Translations under genes and position numbers: made by a program
The notes under the pieces: model-generated
The model's database searches: none
What the model was told of the DNA's origin: nothing
What the model saw: the letters and a program-made list of their open reading frames with translations, nothing else
Part shown: piece by piece, positions 10,737-20,996 of the stretch
How positions within the stretch are numbered: the stretch's first letter is position 1
Layout: each line of letters opens with the position of its first letter
Assembly: GCA_965153355.1 (NCBI GenBank)
Contig: OZ231127.1
Span: forward strand, 61,008,001-61,072,000
Source of the DNA: Flaccisagitta enflata
Lineage: Eukaryota; Chaetognatha; Sagittoidea; Aphragmophora
DNA: 64,000 nucleotides
Reading direction: 5' to 3'

Positions 10737-11715
10737 CTAAAATAAAGACCGCCAACTGATTCTCTTTTTTCTTCCGGATCCTTTCTTTTGCGCAGATGAA
10801 GGTTCCCAATATTCCTCCGGGAGATCAGCGTCCATGTCAATGTCCATACCTCGCTCCTTGGCCCATTTATTCAATTTATTAAGCGACTTTCTCATCTGAG
10901 CATTTGAACGCGGCGACCGTTTATATTCGCGAGGATGCTTCTTTGTCGTCGGAGGCGTTGGTCCTACACCAGGCGTCGGCGGAGGCAACAATTTTTGGAT
11001 AGTCCCTATCGCTTGTAAATTATTAACTACATCTAAAATTCCGTCAATTTTTGAAAGCTTTCATCAAATCTGGGTTTCTATAAGTTAACGTTTTATTAGG
11101 TTTTACTAAGTTAATCAAAATAACTGAAGAACGTCCTATACATACTACACCATTTGCATACACATGATCTTTAGTAATTCTTATTTGGGGGCTTTGTACC
11201 ATCATATCATATAATAGCTCCACATAGCCACGATACTGATTGGGAGTTTCGTTAAGTATGGTCTCTTTAACGTCCACATTTGGTTGATCCCCTCCCCCCT
11301 CAGCTCCCAAAAGGGGTAAGCCGTCAGCCCCTAAAATAGGCTGGGACTCTGTCATAGTCACATCCACATTATCGTCAGTATCGTCCCATGGTGGTAAACG
11401 CGGAAATGTCGGAGTGTCCCTAATAGAGGATGATCTATAACGAGGTTGGTGAGGAGTAATTGGAGGGAGGGTGGTTGGGTGTGGAACAGGATTGGGGATA
11501 GGATTTTGGTTGGCCTGAATAAGGGGTTGAATTCTAGATCCAAGACGATGCCAAATTTGGTCGTCTTGAATTTTATTCATCACTCTATCTTGCGTTAACT
11601 TTTGGTAGTCTTGGTTCAATGAAATTTGTGGCGAAATCAATTTCTTGTATTTCTGGTATTCGGCATCATTTAGGAGCCATAGTTTTTTAGACTTCTCAAG
11701 AGGGCGTTGCTCCAT
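10737..11715 (-). pseudogene. Conserved Polinton ORF downstream of ATPase, one frameshift
   Basis: The first part (11715-11044) has 223 codons with a Pro-rich middle. Its conserved C-terminal block contains ILNETPNQ, RGYVELLYDMM, SPQIRI, VYANGVV and a GRSSVILINLV pattern, which I associate with a widespread Polinton ORF of unknown function. At the T5 run 11048-11052 (A5 on the coding strand) the frame shifts by one base and stays open through IDGILDVVNN and a Lys/Pro-rich tail to the stop at 10737, 2 nt before the integrase ATG. No donor-acceptor pair explains the gap, so a one-base indel is most likely. The 5' end overlaps the preceding gene by 20 nt. Function unknown. Confidence 0.7.
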
Positions 11716-12061
11716 GATTCTCTTCAGAGTCTTTTCGAGGGACGATGAACGATATTAGATGTGGTAAAAGAATTGGTACCACGTTGTTAAATATACGATC
11801 ACCTTTAATTAACTCTTGCCTTCTTTTAGCTAGCGACTTTTTGGGGGCACAAACAGCCTGAATATTCTTTTTATACGGTCGTAGTTGTTCAATCGTTTCC
11901 GAAGGAAGGCCTATCGATCCTATATTGACATTATACATTAAATCCACAATTGATTTGATCACTGCCGCATTTGCTTCTTTCACAAACTTTTTTCTGCCAG
12001 CACCATTTAATGAAACTAGATACTCAATCATAGGAATAATTCGACGAAGTTTAGCAGCCAT
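11696..12061 (-). CDS. Small conserved Polinton ORF
   Basis: The 121-residue protein starting MAAKLRRIIPMIEYL shows the pattern of a small protein common next to Polinton ATPases: a basic N-terminal helix, then a Lys/Arg-containing middle (RKKFVKEANAAVI), then LRPYKKNIQAV and a second basic segment ending in LLPHLISFIV. I chose the ATG at 12061 because it lies 5 nt after the ATPase stop and because upstream codons lack similarity. It overlaps the next gene by 20 nt. A virion or DNA-associated role is only a guess from its basic character and location. Confidence 0.72.
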   Translation of the reverse strand: MAAKLRRIIPMIEYLVSLNGAGRKKFVKEANAAVIKSIVDLMYNVNIGSIGLPSETIEQLRPYKKNIQAVCAPKKSLAKRRQELIKGDRIFNNVVPILLPHLISFIVPRKDSEENHGATPS

Positions 12062-12066
12062 GATGT

Positions 12067-12849
12067 TTATTTCAACACAAAGAAACAACGATCACCATCC
12101 TCGGGCACATTATTTATAGAGATTCGGTACAAGTCATTTTTAAACGCGCTTAAATCAACATAGAATTTCTGAAACTGCCCACCAGAGAGCACATGAGCGG
12201 CCATTTCTAAAAAACTTTTATATTTGTCTGGAAAGAACTGACTCGCAAAAGTGCGAAGCATACTTTTATTACTTGGACTATAAGAAAAACATATTACTTG
12301 GACATTAAGCAATATTTCTCGAAATCCTTTAATACTTTTCGAATATAAATGGTGACACTGTAGTATTATTAAGAAATTACGGTGATGGGTCAGAGAGCAT
12401 ATCGCATACCTTAGAGTCTCAGAAGGGATATTACTATAATTATCGTCAATTATTAGTGCTAAATTAGTTTTTTTCTTTAAAGAATCCAAACTAAGCTCAT
12501 CATAATGCCAAGAATCAAAAAACTTTGTAAATGGTCTAATTTCGTCGAAAATAGCTTGGTCAGGTCCTCTGATGTAGTAGTACTCCAAATTATCCGGAAC
12601 GTTGCTGAAGACGTAATGTATGTTCTTTAGCCAACTGATGACAGTCGTCGTTTTTCCCGTATTCTGATCAAAACAAAAACAATATCCATTTTAAAATCTG
12701 ATTAGGCGAACAACAACAGCAACCACAGCAACCACAACAGCCACTTTATGTACCGTTGAGCCCACCATGACGACATTACATGGAAATCTGAACCTAACAT
12801 CTTCTTCTATACATTGGCCAGGTTCCACTATACATGGGTTAGATTCCAT
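12067..12849 (-). CDS. ATP: Genome-packaging ATPase (FtsK/HerA type), spliced
   Basis: Exon 1 (12849-12754) and exon 2 (12663-12067) join in frame to 230 codons. The junction creates a perfect Walker A, GSTNTGKT at residues 30-37. Walker B is LALIIDD at 100-106, and a Gln at about 134 in a hydrophobic strand (FLIILQ) fits the sensor position of HerA/FtsK ATPases. The remainder (FREILLN, then LRTFASQFFP) follows the Polinton ATPase pattern. The 90-nt intron has a GTACAT donor and a TTTTGATCAG acceptor after a T-rich stretch; without splicing, a stop codon precedes Walker A. The enzyme would pump element DNA into capsids. It is the first gene of the array and lies about 200 nt downstream of a TATA box. 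Confidence 0.88.
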
Positions 12850-13047
12850 TTTTTGGTTGCTTCTCCTTTTCTCTCTCTCTCTTTCTCTCTCTCTCTTTCT
12901 CTTTGACTCTCTTCGCCGCCCCAGGCTAAGATTCTGATCTCGTTTTCCGTTTTCGTTCGTTCTCAGTTTGTTTCATGCAAAAATCATTTTATGCGGGTTG
13001 CTTCAATTATCAGAACAGATGGCATGCCACGACTTCTGCTTGTTCTT

Positions 13048-13055
13048 CTTATATA
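13048..13055 (-). promoter_or_regulatory. Candidate TATA box of the Polinton array
   Basis: TATATAAG on the minus strand, about 200 nt upstream of the ATPase ATG and pointing toward the eight-gene array. A CT-rich tract (about 12868-12905) lies in the inferred leader. No other promoter-like element was evident between the tightly packed genes. Confidence 0.45.
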
Positions 13056-13113
13056 GACATCCCCTGAAGTGGTCCATGGTAAAGTAGTTGGAGGTTGTCT
13101 ATTCATTATGACG

Positions 13114-13162
13114 CAGCCACGCGAGAAGAACGTTTGCGAGCAAACGTTCGCTCGCGTGGCTG
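13114..13162. other. Near-perfect 49-bp hairpin upstream of the Polinton promoter
   Basis: Outer arms CAGCCACGCGAG and CTCGCGTGGCTG flank inner arms AACGTTTG and CAAACGTT around a CGAG loop, with a small AAG/CG mismatch between arm segments. It could be an operator, an origin-like hairpin, or part of an element end. Confidence 0.7.
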
Positions 13163-16100
13163 TCGCATTCATAAGCAGAACCATCCTTTTCTCTGATTTG
13201 ACGACTAACATTTGTGTCACCTCTCATCCTACCATCCATCCACTCTCCCTCCACCCCACCTGTCAAAAGTGAGATGCAGTGTAACTTGTCACCCACATGC
13301 ACTTTACCCATACTACTATGGATGCCATAGGGGGCCTCCAAGGACCCCAAAATGGCCAAAAAAAGGACAAAAACAAACTCATTTCAAGCAATGTCAAGAA
13401 ATAAAGAATGATATTGAAATTTTTTATCAAAACATCAATTCATGCAAAGATATCGTCACTGTAAAGTGCTAGAGACTGGAAACAGCAAAACAATTTGACC
13501 CTCATAGCCATATCAGGCCAAAAACAGGTCAGAAATAGCCATAATTTGCTCAAAAAGACCAAATGAAGTTTAAAGAGAATTTTTTCAATGATTTCATCCA
13601 TCTCATTATAAGCATACTTCAGTTTTGACAAAGTGTAAGTTTAAGTGGGGGGGGGGCTGCCATTGTTGGGGCACTCCAGGTTGTTTAGGGCTCTGAAAGC
13701 CCTTGAAAATGGGTCATAAATGGGCAGGCTTGATTTTAGTGGTTTTTTTCTACTAAGCCAGTCAGGCCCGCTCCCCACAATTTTACAGAGCCCAAGAGGA
13801 AAACCACGAGCCCGGTAAAAGTATAATACCAAATTCTATGATCATTCAAACCTAGATTTGTAATAGCAGCTACTGATTATATGATGTAATTTTGTAATAA
13901 CCACTATTTAATGATTAAGTTTGTGAATAAATATAACTGGTCATCCAAGGATCGCACATGGTCAGCAGTACCCAATGCCCTGCTGGGAGTGACCCAATGA
14001 AGAAGTGGAGGGAGTGCAGGGCAGTGACCCCAAAGGGCGTAGGGGGAATTTCCAGATGCCCTGAGGGAGCACATTTCAGGCCTTAGATGACTGATTTAGG
14101 CCACTGAAGGCATATTCGAAGGCTGAAGGGCAAAACTAAGGCTTGGAGAGCAGTTTGAAAGGCAAATCTGAGCCATGGAGGGCTGATTTGATGCTTGGAG
14201 GGCTAATTGAAGGCCTGGAGGGCAGATTTGAGGTCTAGAGATCCAATTTAGGTGGGAGGGGGGCTGATTTGAGGCCTGGAGGGCTAAATTGAGGGCTGGG
14301 GGGGCAAATTTGATAACTTGGTAGCCAACAGGGGGAAGGAATGACGGGAGGACAGGCAGGAGGATGGAAGGAAAGACATCTGGAAATTCCCCCCTGTGTT
14401 CCACAGGACATTATGCCCAAAAAAGACTCAAAACTTGATAATTTTACAAAAATTTCATTCAATCAGCTTGAGCACTTTGAATCTACCCCAATGAGAGCTT
14501 GCAGAACATGAGAGCCCGAGAGCAAAATAGAGAGCATTGGACCCGCAGGCTCGCTCTAAAATCAGGCCTGTAAATAGGCCAAAATGAGCTCTTTTGCTTA
14601 AAAACTCAAAACTTAGGCTTTTTTTTTTTCACCAAAGAAATGAATATTTTTTTTCAGAATCACTCAGCTCAAATTCATAGATGAAGGCTAGGCTGAACCA
14701 GGCGTGTCACAAAGGGCCGCCAAAGACCCTAAAAAACCATAAAAGGTCCAAAAATTACTTATTTGAGGAGAAAAAATTGTGTCCAACCATTGAATACATA
14801 TCCTATTTATAGTCATTGAAGAGTACAAGCAGCATAAGGTAAGGTGTTAGCGCCCCTTGGCAAACTCCCGTTTGCATTGCGGGGGCCTTGTTTTGAGCTC
14901 CGATATTTGTACAGTTTTTTTTCGCTCGTTTTTTTTTCCACAACGTCCTCCATCGTAGGGGTTCCTCCCTTCCACTTATCATATGCTGCCTTAAACCCGT
15001 TGAATTTTTTTTTGCCGCACTTCGTCCGGAAATAACAAACAGGTTGCCCAAGGGCAATTTGTGGTCAGCGACACCCATTGCCCTGCTTAGCATGAATGTG
15101 AATTGGAATGAGTGAGGAAGCAGAGCAGCGACCCCAAAGAGGACAAAGTCCTATAGAACACAGACTTTTGTTTGTCCATCCACCCATCCTTCCATCCATC
15201 CACCCCCGGCCCTCTCAGGCCTAAAATCTACCCTCAGGCAGATTTCAGGCCTGAGAGGGCAGATCTAAGGCCTGAGAGGATAGATTTCAGGCCTGAGAGG
15301 GCAGATTTCAGGCCTGAGAGGGCAGATTTCAGGCCTGAGAGGGCAGATTTCAGGCCTGAGAGGGCCTTCAGGGGACAAACAGACAGAAGGGAGGAGGGAT
15401 GGACGAACAAAAATCCCCCTGTTTTCTATAGGACTTCATCCCCTTTGAGGCCGCTGCCCTGCTTCCCCTCAGTCTATTTCATAATCGCGCAAAGCAGGGA
15501 AATTGGTATCGCTGACCACATATTGCCCTTGGGCGACCTGTCATTCATTTGGTGACAATGCCTAAAATGAGTCAGATTGGCATTGGCATTGGTTTTGGGC
15601 AGTAGCCCTAAAGGGGACAAAGTCCTGTTGATTACAGGGGGACTTTTGTTTGTCCATTCATTCCCCCCTAGGCCTATTCAGGCCTAAAGTCTGCCCTCTA
15701 AGGCCTGAAATCTATCCTCTTAGGCCTGAAATCTACCCTCTCAGGCCATGAATCTACCATCTAAAGCCTAAAATCTGTCCTCTCTTGCCTTTTGGGCAGT
15801 GGCTCGAAGAGAACAAAGTCGTGTAGAGCAAGGGACTATTGTTTGTGCGTTAGTGAGTTTGTTAATTCGTCCCCCCCCAGGCCCTCTTGGGCCTGAAATC
15901 TACTGTCTCAGGCCTTGAATCTGCTCTTTTGGGCCTAAAATCTGCCCTCTCTGGTCAAAATCTGCCCTCTCAGGCTCTCTCAGGCCCTTAATCTTCCTTC
16001 TCAGATTCAAGGCATGAGAGGGCAGATTTCAGGCCTGAGAGGGTAGATTTCCGCCCTGAGAGGGCAGATTTCAGGCCTGAAGGGATCTGGGGGGGGGACA

Positions 16101-17110
16101 GACAGAAGGACAGACACACAAACAAAAGTCCCTTACAAGTGTTCTACAGGACTTTGTCCCCTTCGAGGCCGCTGCCCTGCTTCCCCTCACTCCAATTCAC
16201 AACCATGCAAAGCAGGGTAATGGGTATCACTGACCACATATTGCCCCTGGGCGACCTGTTATCCACTCATGCCCTTTATCTGACCTCTCAGACCTTAGAT
16301 CTGCTCTCTTAGGTCTGAAATCCGCCCTCTCAGGCCTTGAATCTTCCCTTTCAGATTCATGGTCTGAGAGGGCGGATTTCAGGCCTGAGTGGGTAGATGT
16401 CAGGCCTGTGAGGGCCTAGGGGACAAGGATGGACGGAAGCATGAATGAAAGTCCCCTGTGTTCTACAGGACTTCCTCCCCTTTGGGGCTGCTGCCCTGCT
16501 TCCTCTCACCCCAATTCCCCATCATGCTAAGCAGGGCAACAGGTATCGCTGACCACATATTGCCTTTGGGCGACCTGGTTTGGCCATTTTGGGGTCCCTA
16601 AAGGCGCCCTATGGCATCCACTGGTCTTTTTCAAGCATCACCCACATCTTGGAGTTATGACTGAGTGAACAAGAGAGAAGTTTTGGTTTTTAAAATCAAA
16701 TTAACAAAAGAAATTGAGTTTTGAAGTTTTTTTGTCATTTTGTGCAAATTATGACTATTTTTTACCTGTTTTTGGCCTAATAAGGCTATGAGGGTCAAAT
16801 TTTTTCTGCGGTTTTTAATCTCCTGTACTTCACAGACTATATTTTTTGCATAAATAGATGTTTTAATAAAAAAATTTCATTATTTTTCTTTTTTTCTTTA
16901 CATTGCCTAAATCCTTAGAGGGCCCCCATGGCTTCCACTGGTCGTTTTTCAGCATAGCCCAATTCCACAGGTTGTTACAGAGTAAATCAGAAAGAAGTTC
17001 ATCTTTTCTAAGTCAAATTAACAAAAAAAAAAAAGAATTTTTAAGTATTAATGTCATTTTTGGCTACTTTTGGCCTTTCTTCCCACCTGTACAGAGGCGA
17101 GTTACTTGGG
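13163..17110. repeat. Repeat complex with inverted outer arms, no gene
   Basis: Outer sequences near 13310-13620 recur as reverse complement near 16580-16940; shared words are GGCCATTTTGGGGTCC, ATGGCATCCA and GGCTATGAGGGTCAAAT. The interior has several copies of a module with CCTGTAGAACACAGG-like and GACTTTTGTTTGTCCATCC words and many GGCCTGAGAGGGCAGATTTC units. The same module occurs at 31690-32470. No coding sequence was recognised. Confidence 0.6.
15247..15370. repeat. 21-bp tandem repeat (GGCCTGAGAGGGCAGATTTCA)
   Basis: About six direct copies in a row. Because 21 is a multiple of 3 they give an artefactual open frame with a 7-residue period. Confidence 0.85.
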
Positions 17111-17530
17111 GGGCCTCCAGAAAGCCAACAAAGGAGCTTGGGGGCTTCATCTAACTATACCCTAACTATGATTTTACAGCCAGCCCCTAATTGGACCATG
17201 AGGCCTCTATGAATCCTACGTAGATAGAAAGAAAAATTGTATCTGAGAAACTCAAGTTTGGAACATTCGCAGTCATACAAAAGGGTCATGTAATCAATTT
17301 TTTGCCTTTGGATTAATTTGTCAACGGGTGTTTGATGTTCACCACATGCTGTGGGACCTTTCTTGACCAGTCTGGGGTCTGCACACTCAAAATTGTCTTT
17401 GTCCGTTAATGGTTCCACTGTGTATTGCTTAATCTCTTTAACAGGCTTATTTCATTATCAAGGAACAGTTAACAGAATTCAGAAATGAAATTTAACAATC
17501 AGCAACTCTTCCATGAATGGTAAGGCACCC
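17111..17530. other. Non-genic spacer
   Basis: AT-rich sequence between two repeat complexes. An 87-codon minus-strand frame is present, with no motif I recognise. Confidence 0.4.
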
Positions 17531-17532
17531 CC

Positions 17533-20142
17533 CTCTGGATTAGGACAGGGGTTCTGACACAGATTCTGGCAGATCCTTCTTGTTAACGGCACTTTGGCTC
17601 AAAATCAATGTAGTATTAATGTTCTGCCTTCAAAAGTCGCATTGGGTATCAGGAAATTGTGACCGCCACCCCCCACCCCCCCTCAGAAGGTGGTGACCTC
17701 TAAAGATTAAGCAATTCGCCTTCTTTTGCTAATAAATTCTAAATGGATCATTCAAAAAGCCTGGTGATGGTCTCATTTGAAAGGTATTTACGTGGAGAAC
17801 ATGAAAGATTACTGATATGAAAGAGGGAGCCCAAGGGGGACCCTTAAGGGGCCCCTAAAGTGATTGAAGGGGCCCCCAAAGCATCCAATACATGAAAATG
17901 TGCAATGATTTTTTAAAAAACTAGGTAATGGTGTCATTTAAAACGTTTTTACCCATAGAATATGAAAATTATTGATATGGAAGAGGCTCCAAAGGGCCTA
18001 AAGAACCCCAAAGAGGTTAAAGCTTGAAGGATCGATAACCATGAAAATGTAGATTAAACTCTTTGATAAATCTGATTGTGGTGTTTTTGGAAGGTATCTA
18101 CATGGAGAACATGAACTGTTATTGACATGGATGATGGGGTCCCTAGGTGACCGCTTAGGGCCCCCGAAGGGATTGGAGAGGACCTTAAAGGATCTAAAGT
18201 CTTGAAAATTAAAAATGAATTGTTCAAAAAATCTGGAAGTCGTCTCATTTAGAAGGTACTTACATAAAAAACATAAAACGTTACTGATATGGAAAATTTG
18301 GTTTCCAGGGGGCCCCAAAGGAGCCGCTAAGGATTAAAGAGAGCCCCAATGAATCCAAAATCATGAAAATCTTGAATTGTCTTAGTTTTCTCTAAAAGAC
18401 AGACCAAAATAAACAAACATAGGTATACAGACAGACACACAAAAAGACAGACAGACAAATGTGTCAAGATTTTCCCTTAATCTTGACACATAGGATTTGA
18501 CATCCATAACTGATTGCCCAGCTAAACTCAACTGAACTCCACACTCTGCACTCTCACTCTCTTGGTTTATCCACCCATTTGTTTGTCTGTCTTATTGTCC
18601 GTCTTTCTGTCTGTATACCTATCTGTTTGTATATTTTGGTCTGTCTTTTAAAGAAAACTATGACAACTCAAGATTTTCATGTTTTTGGATTCATTGGGGC
18701 CCTCTTTTACTCCTTAGCGACTCTTTAGGGCACTGCTTTCTGACAGAAGATTTGTGACAAGAATGATATCACTCCGGGTTTTTCTGCATTTTTGTGTAGG
18801 TCATAGGCTTACAAATCAAGAACTATCCAGTGGAAAATCATCCCTAGAGCGCATTTTGAAAAAAATCAAAAATTTATAATTTTGAGCTTCATTTTGCACA
18901 AAGAATTTTTCATTTTGGTCCAACTCTTTTTTTAACAGCATATTATTAATCCTGATAAAATTTCCTTTCATTTGATAGGTCGCACCATATAGTTTTGATG
19001 AAAAATAAAATTTTCATATTTTAGGCCACCGTTGCAATTTTTGTAGCGGTGGCTTAAAAAATGAAAATCCTATTTCTTTCTAAAACCATATAGTGCGACC
19101 TATCAAATGAAAGGGAATTAGATCAGGATTGATGATATGCTGTCAAAAAATTAGTCAGACCCACCTGCAAAGTTATTCATGTACGATGAAGCTAAAAATT
19201 AAGAATTTTTGACTTTTTTTTCAAAATGCGCTCTAGGGATGATTTTCCACTGGATAGTTCTTGATTTGTATGCCTATGACCTACACAAAAATGCAGAAAA
19301 ACCCGGGGTGATATCATTCTTGTCACAAATCTTCTGTCAGAAAGCAGTGAGGGGCCCCCTGGGACCAAATTTTCCATATCAGAAACGTTTTATGTTTTTT
19401 ATGTAAATGCCTTCCAAATGAGACCACTACCAGATTTTTTGATCAATTCATTTTAAATTTTCAAGACTTTAGATCCTTTTGGGTCCTCTTCAATCCCTTT
19501 TGGGGCCCTAAGCGGCCACCTAGGGACCCTATCATCCATGTCAATAACATTTCATGTTCTCCACATAGATACCTTCCATAAACGCCACAATCAGATTTAT
19601 CAAAGAGTCCAATATACATTTTCATGGTTATAGATCCTTTAAGGGACCCTTTTACTCCTTTGGGGTTCTTTAGGGGCCCCTTTGGAGCCCCCTCTTCCAT
19701 AACAGTAATTTTTCATATTCTATGGGTAAAAACGTTTTAAATGACACCATTACCTAGTTTTTTAAAAAATCATTGCACATTTTCATGTATTGGATGCTTC
19801 AATCACTTTAGGGGCCCTTTTTAAGGGCCCCCCTTGGGACCCCTCTTTCATATCAGTAATTTTTCATGTTCTCCACGTAAATACCTTTCAAATGAGACCA
19901 TCACCAGGCTTTTTGAATGATCCATTTAGAATCTATTAGCAAAAGAAGGCGAATTGCTTAATCTTTAGAGGTCACCACCTTCTGAGGGGGGTAGGGGGTG
20001 GCGGTCACAATTTCCTGATACCCAATGCGACTTTTGAAGGCAGAACATTGATACTACATTGATTTTGAGCCAAAGCGCCGTTAACAAGAAGGATCTACCA
20101 AAATTTGTGTCAGAACCCCTGTCCTACTCTGGATAGCCCCCC
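17533..20142. repeat. 2.6-kb nested foldback repeat
   Basis: The left arm 17533-18310 pairs with the right arm 19365-20142 as an imperfect inverted repeat. An inner pair (about 18310-18480 with 18570-18720) folds around a pyrimidine/purine-rich GTCTGTC core. A separate 615-bp palindrome at 18733-19347 sits inside. Each arm is itself made of diverged units of about 150-180 bp, each with a word such as GGAGAACATGAA and a GGGGCCC-rich segment. No open frame with recognisable motifs. Confidence 0.8.
18733..19347. mobile_element. 615-bp palindromic MITE-like insert
   Basis: The ends CTGCTTTCTGACAGAAG and CTTCTGTCAGAAAGCAG are inverted repeats, and the arms pair across nearly their full length around a centre near 19040 (CACCGTTGCAATTTTTGTAGCGGTGG). 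It interrupts the larger foldback. Confidence 0.7.
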
Positions 20143-20264
20143 CCCCCCAAATAAATCAAAAAACCTTCCAAAAACCCTAAGAACTATCATCTAGAAGGTT
20201 TGGGCTACTCAAAGACATCTGAATCAAGATCCAGCATTAAAGTTAACTTTTCCGGAGTGATTTT

Positions 20265-20358
20265 TGAAAAAACAAGGCCGGATACACGGCCAATACCAGT
20301 TGCGGACGGGTGGAAAGGGACGGAAATGCGCGTTATAGAGTTGCGTGTCCGCAACTAA
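20265..20358. repeat. AGTTGCGGAC-family repeat copy
   Basis: A short copy of a dispersed family. It opens with ACAAGGCCGGATACACGGCC and CAGTTGCGGACGGGTGG and closes with the hairpin GTTGCGTGTCCGCAAC followed by TAAGA. Related copies are at 28012, 30190, 41508, 42510, 48478-49330 and 50325. Confidence 0.7.
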
Positions 20359-20874
20359 GAATCTAATATCAACGATTTTTTATCGGTTTAACTTATTTTG
20401 AAAGACTTAACTGGGTTATCTGCTATCAGAAAATCTTCTCTGATGGCACGTTCATATTCATGTTTTTAACTTAATTTGATGAAGATTTTACTAGGCTATC
20501 GGAAAAACTCATGAATAAATTTCGTTTCTTTAGAAGCTTAGATAGGTCGCACTACATATTCCTATAAAAGCTTTTTTGCCAACATTACTAGCTAAACATT
20601 ACTAGCCAACATTACTAGCTGAAACTTTTGAGTGTTTTTAGTCCTGTGAACGCAACTACACCTTGCTATGTCGGTCAGTCTGTTGGTCTGTCGGACCGTC
20701 CCTCTGACAATTTTCAAATTTCAAACTGTTGGTTACTTTAAGATGAAATAAGTTGATAAAAGTTCTGATTTTTGAGTTTAGTCGGATCAGGTATTGGGTA
20801 TTGGAAAATGGGTAAATAATGTGAACCCAGTACAAAACCCAAGACATGACACTTGGGTTTGGATAGGAGGAAGG
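20359..20874. other. Non-genic; contains an inverted fragment of the same family
   Basis: Near 20633-20702 there is a partial copy with AACGCAACTACACCTTGC and GTCGGTCAGTCTG words. The remainder is AT-rich and has no gene. Confidence 0.4.
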
Positions 20875-20996
20875 ACGTAAGGAAGGGAGAAAGGAATGGA
20901 AGGAAGGAAGGAAGGAAGGAAGGAAGGAGGGAGGGAGGGAGGGAGGGAGGGAGGGAGGGAAGAAGGAAGGAAGGAAGGAAGGAAGGAAGGAAGGAT
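20875..20996. repeat. (GGAA)n/(GGGA)n microsatellite
   Basis: Tandem GGAA, then GGGA, then GGAA units over about 120 bp. The flanking sequence is unique. Confidence 0.95.

Larger units (their letters stand above)
4461..13162 (-). mobile_element. Maverick/Polinton morphogenesis-integrase fragment
   Basis: Eight genes on the minus strand form a recognisable Polinton set: packaging ATPase, two small conserved ORFs, retrovirus-type integrase, penton-like minor capsid protein, basic core-like protein, double-jelly-roll major capsid protein and adenain-like protease. Adjacent genes overlap or are separated by 0-5 nt. Nine introns of 86-102 nt split three of the genes. No polymerase B and no clear terminal inverted repeats were found, so this is either an incomplete element or one whose remainder lies outside the window. 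Two genes have one-base frameshifts at A-runs. The right limit was set at a hairpin upstream of the promoter and the left limit at the protease stop; the true ends are unknown. Confidence 0.9.

Noticed and set aside
12663-12690. A frameshifted ATPase start just before Walker A
   Set aside because: At first the ATG near 12687 looked like a start broken by one base. A 90-nt intron with an upstream exon giving a perfect GSTNTGKT explains the sequence better.
13163-17110. Hidden polymerase B gene next to the Polinton array
   Set aside because: I looked for polymerase motifs such as a DTDS-like motif in open stretches; only repeat-derived short frames were visible. Small exons cannot be excluded without a profile search.
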